This document shows, piece after piece, positions 57,307 to 64,000 of a DNA stretch of 64,000 bases. Under the pieces are notes generated by a model. That model saw only the letters and a program-made list of their open reading frames with translations, had not been told where the DNA came from and did not search any database. A program made the translations under genes and the position numbers. Numbering within the stretch: the first letter of the stretch is position 1; every line of letters starts with the position of its first letter. The stretch is from Haematobia irritans (Eukaryota; Arthropoda; Insecta; Diptera; Muscidae), in assembly GCF_050003625.1 (NCBI RefSeq), contig NC_134399.1:152018473-152082472 (forward strand), written 5' to 3'.

Positions 57307-58327
57307 TCTCTGCTCTGCCTTTCACACAAACACACCACCATTTATACATGCATCAAACACTCATCACTACACTTCACTACACAGCCTAGCTATACCACAC
57401 CACACACTTCTCTCTTTAGTCTATCGACAAACGAACAACGAACGAAACACATCGTCGTCATCAAGGCAGCAGCATTTGTTGACGAGACAAACAACTAGAA
57501 GAAGAAGAGGAATACATTCAGCAGGCACACGAAGAAGAAGAAGCATACTTCGTTTACTGTGTGTGTTTGGCAATTCGTATGGACGTTAGTCAGCTCTCTC
57601 GCAGCGTTTAAGCATTCAGTCGGCATCGATAATTACCGGTGGACGTATCGTCGTGAAAACGTACTCGTTCGTCGTCTATACTCGAGAAGAAGATATTCTC
57701 AAGCAAAAAATTTAAAGTACAAAAAAACAAAACCATCACAGGCCACCGTTGCCATATTATTGGGAATTATTATTATCAAACATCATCATCACCTTTTGAT
57801 GAAAAGAAGGCATACTACTCACAAGACCTAAAAGTCTTCTTGCATTGGTGGTCATCGTTGGAAGACAACATCGTTATTATTATTGGCACAACGAAATCGT
57901 TTGCCTGGGTGCACAGTGCAGTAGTAAATTGATTCCTGCAATTAAGTTTTTCGTTTTCAAGATTATAGTAATTATCCGCAAAGCGCGAAGCCACAAACAA
58001 GAACGTACTATACTCCTCCAAGGAATAAACAAGGGTTAAAGATAAATCAAAATCCAAATAAAAACTAAACAAGAAAAACTATGAAGCATTGAAAGAATGT
58101 GAATGAAATCTTGAAGAATTTTAAGAAAAATATTTGTTAAAAAATTAACTCAAATCTAAAGACAAGTGCCATAAATTTAAAGACCTCAAAATGAATCTTT
58201 AATAAAAACAATAAATTAGAAAAAAGTGAAAACCCCCAAAAAAGTTTGGAGCAATCTTAAGGGGATTGCAAAATAATTAAAAAAAAAACTCTCGACTCGA
58301 TAAAGAAAAAAAAAAAACACCATCATC
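57303..58327 (+). other. Probable btd 5' untranslated leader
   Basis: Repeat-free sequence rich in CAA, GAA and CACA runs leading to the btd start codon. Several short upstream open frames occur (for example 57251-57589), as expected for a long AT-rich leader. They lack conserved content and are not called as genes. The 5' limit depends on the uncertain start site. Confidence 0.45.
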
Positions 58328-60616
58328 ATGATTGATGCCGCTTGCAATTATCTAAATCCTTATGCCACAGCCTCATTGGCTGTTGCCTCCTCGTCGGTAA
58401 CCCATTCACATTCATCTTTGGCCCAATTAACTGACTTTACTTCAACATCACCTATAAGTGCCAACACCAGCACTGGTATGTCATCATTGTATAATAAAAA
58501 CATTTCCTCATCCTCCACGTCTGCTACCAATGGAGCCGGGGCAAGTAATTCCACCATTTCCGCATCCGTGTGCAGTAGCAATCCAATGAAATTGGAAATG
58601 CAATATCCGTCACAGCCATCGTCAACGGGTTCAGCATCACCTAATTCAAGTATCCAGTCGGCAGCCTCATCGGCCTCAGTATCACCCAGTATTTTTCCAT
58701 CGCCCGCCCAATCATTTGCCTCAATTTCCTCAAGTCCACCCGCATCGGCTACCTCAGCATCTCCTTTATCCGGTTCACATACAGATTTGGGTGCGGCTGC
58801 AGCAGCCACAGCAGCTTACTCTTGGAATACGGCGGCTGCCTATACAGCTGCATTGCCCACAAGGTATGTATCATCATCATCGTCATCATGTCCATCACTA
58901 TGGTGGATAATATGCAAATATTTTTATAGCCTTTTTCACTTTGGGAAAAAGGAAAGAAAATTTGTCCTTAGAATTTGAAATTAATTAGATTTTTTCTTTT
59001 CTCTTTTTGTTTCCAGAACCCAATTCCCTTATGCCCAATATGCTTCTGATTATTATGGTAATGTTGGTATGTCTGCTGCTTCAGCTGCCGCTGGAGCCTG
59101 GTTTTCCCATCAGGATCGTCTATATCAACCTTGGTCGGGCCAAACATACCCTAGCTTCAATTTCGATGACATTGCCTTCCAGACACAATTGCAAAGGCGT
59201 TCGGTGCGTTGTACTTGCCCAAATTGCACCAATGAAATGTCCGGCCTCCCACCCATCGTGGGACCCGATGAGAGAGGTCGTAAACAACATATATGCCATA
59301 TACCCGGTTGCGAAAGACTCTATGGCAAAGCTTCCCATTTGAAGACCCATCTGCGTTGGCATACTGGCGAAAGACCCTTCCTATGCTTGACTTGTGGCAA
59401 AAGATTTTCCCGATCCGATGAACTTCAACGTCATGGTCGTACTCATACCAATTATCGTCCTTATGCTTGTCCCATTTGTTCTAAGAAATTTTCGCGCAGT
59501 GATCATTTGAGTAAGCATAAGAAAACCCATTTCAAGGATAAGAAAAGTAAGAAAGCCATAGCTGCTGAAGCCAAGGAGCAAGCGGCTGCCATCAAACAAG
59601 AGAAACTTAATGATCAACAACCTGGAGATAAAACCAGTCCTGCGAAATCTCCATCTATGGCCAATGGTATACCGGCGGCCACTCCAACAGCCTCCGCAGC
59701 CACCACAGTCAAATCACCCCAGACTCTTAGTCAAAGGTTGAACAATAGCTCCTCGTCCTCATCATCCGCCGCATCGTCATCATCATCGACACAGCAAGCT
59801 AATGGTATACCCCAAATACAATTGAAAACTGAGCAACCTGATACCCTACCCACTGGTTATAATCCCTACACGAATTTGTATCATCAAACATCTTCCCTGT
59901 TCCAGCCTCATTTGAGTAGCAGTGTAAGTTCGAGTTATAATAATTCCAATACGGCGGCCAATACATCGGTAACAGGACATGCAGGACAGTCACAAAATAC
60001 ACCGCCAACATTTGATTTATGGAATACTCACCAATCGTCACAGCACCAATCAACGCAGCAACAGCAGCAGCATCAACAAATTAACCGAAATTCCATGGAC
60101 CAACAACAGCAGCAATCAGTATCAAACCAATCCTCAACCGTCGCTACCTCAAATCTTGGTCTAATGGCCAATTCCAATATGCAGCAGCAGCAACAACAAC
60201 AACAATCAACTCAATCTAATGGTCCACAGCAACATTCCCAAAATAATTATTCGGCATTGACGATGCAAAATGAAACGCAATTAGCTGAATATGGCATAAC
60301 CATGTCATCCTCATCGCCCTCAAATAACAATACAGGTGGATCATCATCATCATCATCGCCATTAACTCAGCATCATCATCATCATGCTCATCCACATTCT
60401 CACCATCATCACCACCATTCTCATGCCCATCACCATATGCAACACAGTTCAACCTATTCTGGTTTAATAGGACAAATGAAATCGGAATATCCTGCATATG
60501 CTGATTTTACGGCCACTTCGTCATATCCAGGAGCCACGTCAGCTTTCCATCATCATCCTCATAATCCCTGGGCGGCAGCAGCAGCCTATCAGCATCCTCA
60601 TCATGCAACTGCTTAA
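58328..60616 (+). CDS. btd: Buttonhead, Sp-family C2H2 zinc-finger transcription factor (spliced)
   Basis: Join 58328-58863 and 59017-60616, 711 residues. In Drosophila, Btd is a nuclear activator binding GC/GT boxes, required as a head gap gene and, with Sp1, for ventral appendages. The N-terminus [13 protein letters not shown] starts a Ser/Ala-rich region (1-178). The Btd box CTCPNC is at 244-249. Three C2H2 fingers follow: C272/C277/H290/H294, C302/C305/H318/H322 and C330/C333/H346/H350, with helices [16 protein letters not shown] and RSDHLSKH. The middle finger's short CLTC form and the [10 protein letters not shown] linker fit Btd better than Sp1. A basic KDKKSKK segment, Ser runs (423-436), Gln runs (about 525-575) and a His-rich tract (631-655) follow. 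The homopolymer tracts likely explain the greater length than Drosophila Btd (about 640 residues, from memory). I see no clear Sp-box in the N-terminus. Confidence 0.95.
58864..59016 (+). other. btd: btd intron (153 bp)
   Basis: Donor AAG|GTATGT at 58864 and acceptor TTTTTGTTTCCAG| at 59016. Splicing completes an Arg codon (AG|A, residue 179) and keeps the frame, giving ...[18 protein letters not shown]. Reading through instead meets a stop at 58976-58978. Confidence 0.92.
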
Positions 60617-61205
60617 AGAGAGACACTGTGTCTCCCCTAAACCTTAGCAAAAAAGTGCAAAAAAATGATGAGATTTTTCCTGAAGGAAACGGTTGACCGT
60701 TAATCCAATATTTTTTTCTAAGTTTAGAAGTTTTTTTTGTTTAAAACAAAATCGTTTTTGGATGATATCCTTAGAAATTAATGTTACAAGTTTTTGTAGA
60801 TGATTGTTGCTTTTATGTGTAGCCTTTGCTCCAGCCCCTCTTCACCCTTAATAATCTGCTCCCCTCTCAAAATTAGCTCTTCAGTGATTTTCTAAGTTAA
60901 TGTTTTTGTATATTTGTTGTTGCTTATTTTCTGTACAAATCCTAATAGGCTTAAATGGTTTTTAAATGCCTTTAACCATCTTTCGTTTGTATTAAACAAA
61001 ACTATGTAAAGTTTTTTCTTTTAATATTTTGTATATATCACATAGCTTACTTGTTTATATTTTGCCCTATTTTTAGTTTTTTTTCTTTCATTTGTATATA
61101 TTTTAATCAATGTATGTATATCTATTGAGATTCAGATTCTATCTAAGTAAATACTCTTGTTATGTTCATATTATATATAAATAAATATTATATTGTCTTT
61201 AAGAT
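60617..61205 (+). other. btd: btd 3' untranslated region
   Basis: AT- and T-rich, free of transposons. It has two exact Pumilio-type motifs TGTATATA (61030 and 61093) and a near match TGTATATT (about 60907). These suggest possible post-transcriptional control but are short and common in AT-rich UTRs. The end is set by the poly(A) signal; the exact cleavage site is unknown. Confidence 0.7.
61180..61185 (+). terminator. btd: Probable btd polyadenylation signal AATAAA
   Basis: AATAAA at 61180-61185, followed by ATATTATATTGTCTTT, a plausible GU/U-rich downstream element. Further AATAAA-like words (AATAATAATAAAAACA near 61222) are alternatives. Confidence 0.65.
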
Positions 61206-61317
61206 ATTAAAACTAATTAAAATAATAATAATAAAAACAATCTTAAAAAATTTTAACAAAAAAACTGCAGCTTTTTCTCTTCGATACGGGCCACCATATG
61301 GGGAAAGGGGAAGAAAT

Positions 61318-62596
61318 TGAAAAAATTTCTATAAAAATAAAATTTTGCAAAAAAAATCTATAGAAATAAAATTTCTATAGCAATAAAATTTTGACAAAAT
61401 TTTCTATAGGAATAAAATTTTGACAAAATTTTCTATAGAAATAAAATTTTGACAAAATTTTCTATAGAAATAAAATTTTGATAAAAATTTCTATAGAAAT
61501 AAAATTTGAATAAAATTTTCTATAGAAATAAAATTTTGACAAAATTTACTATAGAAATAAAATTTTGATAAAAATTTCTACACAGAAAAAAAAATCACGA
61601 AAATTTTTCCAATTAAAATTTTAATTGAGTTTTAAAAAATATTCAATTAAAAATTTAATTGAATCAACAAATTTTTTAATTGAAACAAAAATCAATCACA
61701 AAAATTAATAGTATCAATTAATTTTTTAATTGGATCAATTAATTTTTTAATTGACGTTCAATTAATTTTTTAATTGATACTATCATTTCTGTGATTGAAG
61801 ACATTTCAATTAAAAAATTAATTGGATCAATTAATTTCGTGATTGAATCAGAAAATTTTTTTTTGTGTGTATAGAAATAAAATTTTGATACACATTTCTA
61901 TAGAAATAAAATTTTGACAAAATTTTCTATAGAAATAAAATTTTGACAAAATTTTCTATAGAAATAAAATTTTGATAAAAATTTCTATAGAAATAAAATT
62001 TTGACAAAATTTTCTGTAGAAATAACATTTTGACAAAATTTTCTATAGAAATAAAATTTTGACAAAATTTTATACAGAAATAAAATTTTGATAAAAATTT
62101 CTATTGAAATAAAATTTTTGACAAAATTTTCTATAGAAATAAAATTTTGACAAAATTTTCTCTAGAAATAAAATTTTGACAAAATTTTCTATAGAAATAA
62201 AATTTTGACAAAATTTTCTATAGAAATAAAATGTTGACAAAATTTTCTATAGAAATAAAATTTTGACAAAATTTTCTGTAGAAATAAAGTTTTGACATAA
62301 TTTTCTATAGAAATAAAATTTTGACAAAAATGTTCTATGGAAATAAAATTTTGACAAAATTTTCTATAGAAATAAAATTTTGACAAAAATTTTCTATAGA
62401 AATAAAATTTTGACAAAAATTTTCTATAGAAATAAAATTTTGACAAAATTTTCTATAGACAGAAAAATTTCACAAAATTTTCTATAGAAAGAAAAATTTC
62501 ACAAAATTTTCTATAGAAATAAAATTTTGGCAAAATTTTCTATAGAAATAAAATTTTGACAAAATTTTCTATAGAAATAAAATTTTGACAAAATTT
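61318..62596. repeat. Long TTTCTATAGAAA minisatellite array downstream of btd
   Basis: About 35 units of the 28-29-bp minisatellite starting only ~110 bp after the btd poly(A) region, interrupted by a family A MITE (61581-61869). The frame at 62189-62446 is repeat translation. Confidence 0.95.
61581..61869. mobile_element. MITE family A, complete copy 3 (nested in minisatellite)
   Basis: A 289-bp element with TA at 61579-61580 and 61870-61871. Removing it and one TA restores the minisatellite unit TTTCTATAGAAAT exactly. Confidence 0.95.
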
Positions 62597-62599
62597 TTT

Positions 62600-62905
62600 G
62601 ATTTGTAGTCAAGATGCAAAAAGATAACAAATTTAAAGACAATTTCATTAAATTTAAAATTTTTTTTTAATTGTTAAGGTCAAGTTGACCTTAGCCCAAA
62701 CATTTGTTCTTCCATGTTATGATACCCATTTTTAAGTCAAATCACTTAATTATAAGGACAAGTCGTATTGAAAAGTTTATCGACTTTTGGACAAGGAAAA
62801 AAACTTAATATTAGAGAAATGCGTCTTCTATGCTAAGCAAAATTTGCATTCGTATTTTAAAGACATGAAATCTTTGACCTCACGACAATAGTTTTGGCCA
62901 AAAAA
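62600..62905 (-). repeat. Partial MITE family B copy (inverse)
   Basis: Matches the left ~300 bp of family B in inverse (TTTAAAGACATGAAATCTTT, GACCTCACGACAATAG at the right). Truncated where it meets the minisatellite. Confidence 0.75.
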
Positions 62906-62930
62906 AATCGTTTTTTTGTTTCAAATTGTG

Positions 62931-63180
62931 AGCGACGAGCGGCACGTGTTAACGTCGTTTAATCGGGCTCAAATTTTGGAAAGAGGATTCGTTTTGTGGG
63001 GTTAAGGCGAATGCTCTTAGTGGCACCAGGTCGCGTTTTCGAAGCTAAAGGATGGCGTAACTCGGTTTGACACAGCGACGAGCGGGACGTGTTAACGTCG
63101 TTTAACCGGGCTCAAATTTTGGCTATCCCAATACCTGGAAAGGGGATTCGTTTTGTGGGGTTAAGGCGAACAAGATTCCG
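62931..63180 (+). repeat. 143-bp partial tandem duplication, unidentified
   Basis: AGCGACGAGCGGCACGTGTT at 62931 recurs as AGCGACGAGCGGGACGTGTT at 63074, both followed by AACGTCGTTTAA, GGGCTCAAATTTTGG and GGATTCGTTTTGTGGGGTTA. It is relatively GC-rich for this region. No coding frame recognised. Confidence 0.8.
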
Positions 63181-63219
63181 ACTTTTTTTTTGCCCCATAT
63201 AAGTTGCGGTCATTCTAGT

Positions 63220-63430
63220 GAATAGCTTTATTAATATATCGGAAAAATAGAATGAAAATTCGAGAAATGAGATCTGTATCCTAATTTTAATTTTATAGAT
63301 CCTAGATTTAAAGCCAGATAGGTCGCAAATAACGTTCCTTATTTTAAAGAACGCGCATCTTTGGCTCGGAATCAAAACCAAAATTCTTAAAGGAAGGTCA
63401 AAATCTTTGGATCCAAGTAAACTTTTTTTG
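63220..63430 (-). repeat. Fragment of the 15.3/22-kb dispersed repeat
   Basis: GAGAAATGAGATCTGTATCC, TAGATCCTAGATTTAAAGCC and CTTTGGCTCGGAATCAAAAC match the repeats at 21.9 and 22.8 kb. No gene. Confidence 0.65.
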
Positions 63431-63488
63431 AGTGTGTGTTTCAAATTCGGAATACTTTCCTTCATTTTTTAGTGAACTCAGCTCCACA

Positions 63489-63690
63489 CACTCAGTGAAG
63501 GAATATGATCACCTCAAACATGTTTCAAGAGCAAAATGTTTTTGTTTTGAACAGGAAGCATGTAATATGTATGTCGCAAAAATGTTATTTTCTCGAAAAT
63601 TATGTATCTGATTTCGGCAACCTTGTATATGTTTGCGGAGAAAAGAAAATTTTTGCGACAAAAATGTTCCATGCTCATCAGGACACAAAA
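63489..63690 (+). repeat. MITE family D, left part
   Basis: Begins CTCAGTGAAGGAATATGATC and follows family D for about 200 bp, then loses similarity before the right repeat. Confidence 0.75.
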
Positions 63691-63842
63691 TCTTCTCCAT
63701 GTCCAACCGTATTCTTATTAATAATTTTTGCATCTACTTCGACTCTAAAAAAAATAAAAAAAAAAACAGAAAAAACAAACAACACTAAACTAATCAAAAG
63801 TAAATTAAAGAAAACTTTTAATTAACAATAAAAGTTTTACTT

Positions 63843-64000
63843 ACACTGAAAAAATGTTTTCGTGAGACCAAATATTTCATGTGCTTAAAATACGAATGCA
63901 AATTTCGTTTAGCATAAAAGACACATTTCTGTAATATAAAATTTGTTTCGTCGTCGTTTTGTCCTTATAGTAAAGTGATTCGACTTGAAAATCGGTACAT
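63843..64000 (+). repeat. MITE family B, left end, cut by window edge
   Basis: CACTGAAAAAATGTTTTCGT preceded by TA, then CAAATATTTCATGTGCTTAA and TTCGTTTAGCATAAAAGACA as in complete family B copies. Confidence 0.8.

Noticed and set aside
57251..57589. 112-codon frame in the btd leader
   Set aside because: Low-complexity His/Thr/Ser and Arg runs in a likely 5' UTR; no conserved content visible.
58360..58809. 149-codon minus-strand frame over btd exon 1
   Set aside because: An antisense shadow of the Ser/Ala-rich coding region.
58864..58978. btd ending as a 216-residue protein by intron read-through
   Set aside because: The intron has good splice sites and the joined frame gives the full Btd box and finger domain.

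Overview
The window is eukaryotic and almost certainly from a higher (calyptrate) fly, most likely a muscid such as Stomoxys, Musca or Haematobia. The evidence is one well-preserved Drosophila-type developmental gene, short fly-type introns, DINE-1-like repeats, and a mariner remnant whose terminus closely resembles that of Himar1 from the horn fly. Species is an inference. I see no bacterial, organellar or CRISPR features.

Only one conserved host gene is supported: buttonhead (btd), an Sp-family zinc-finger transcription factor. It has two coding exons (58328-58863 and 59017-60616, plus strand), a 153-bp intron and 711 residues. It sits in the largest repeat-poor stretch of the window (about 55.3-61.3 kb), with a probable promoter and long 5' leader upstream and an AT-rich 3' UTR with a poly(A) signal near 61180. 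A loose cluster of four TAATCC/GGATTA motifs at 55.3-56.4 kb is a candidate input for head-patterning factors.

The other ~55 kb is a layered field of transposable elements, many datable relative to each other by nesting. From left to right: a tRNA-derived SINE with an exact 12-bp target-site duplication (0.3-0.7 kb); a Himar-like mariner remnant (1.25-1.47 kb); DINE-1-like (Helentron-associated) elements with 153-bp central tandem repeats (2-3.7 kb, 5.8-6.7 kb, 27.6-29.4 kb, plus fragments); a 2.4-kb TA-flanked element (7.2-9.6 kb) that contains a later DDE transposon and a small promoter-like, intron-bearing segment; a decayed piggyBac element (12.6-14.4 kb); a dense mixture of TA-flanked MITE families (13-26 kb and 34-38 kb); a mariner pseudogene broken by a SINE (25.7-26.4 kb); a 5'-truncated LINE with a 13-bp target-site duplication inside a DINE-1-like element (30.6-31.8 kb); a second near-identical DDE transposon (40.0-40.9 kb); long minisatellite arrays with core TTTCTATAGAAA (45-46.5 kb and 61.3-62.6 kb); a SINE split by a nearly intact DD37E Tc1/mariner transposon (46.5-48.1 kb); a tandem duplication that preserves both the empty and the filled site of one MITE (50.9-52.0 kb); and a non-autonomous hAT element carrying a MITE (53.4-54.9 kb).

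The most unusual observations are: a repeated composite element with two divergent tRNA-like moieties; a set of otherwise different MITE families that share CAC...GTG termini at TA sites; the small spliced segment inside the 7.2-9.6 kb element; and the DINE-1 tandem repeats, whose 153-bp period creates long spurious reading frames that could be misannotated as genes.
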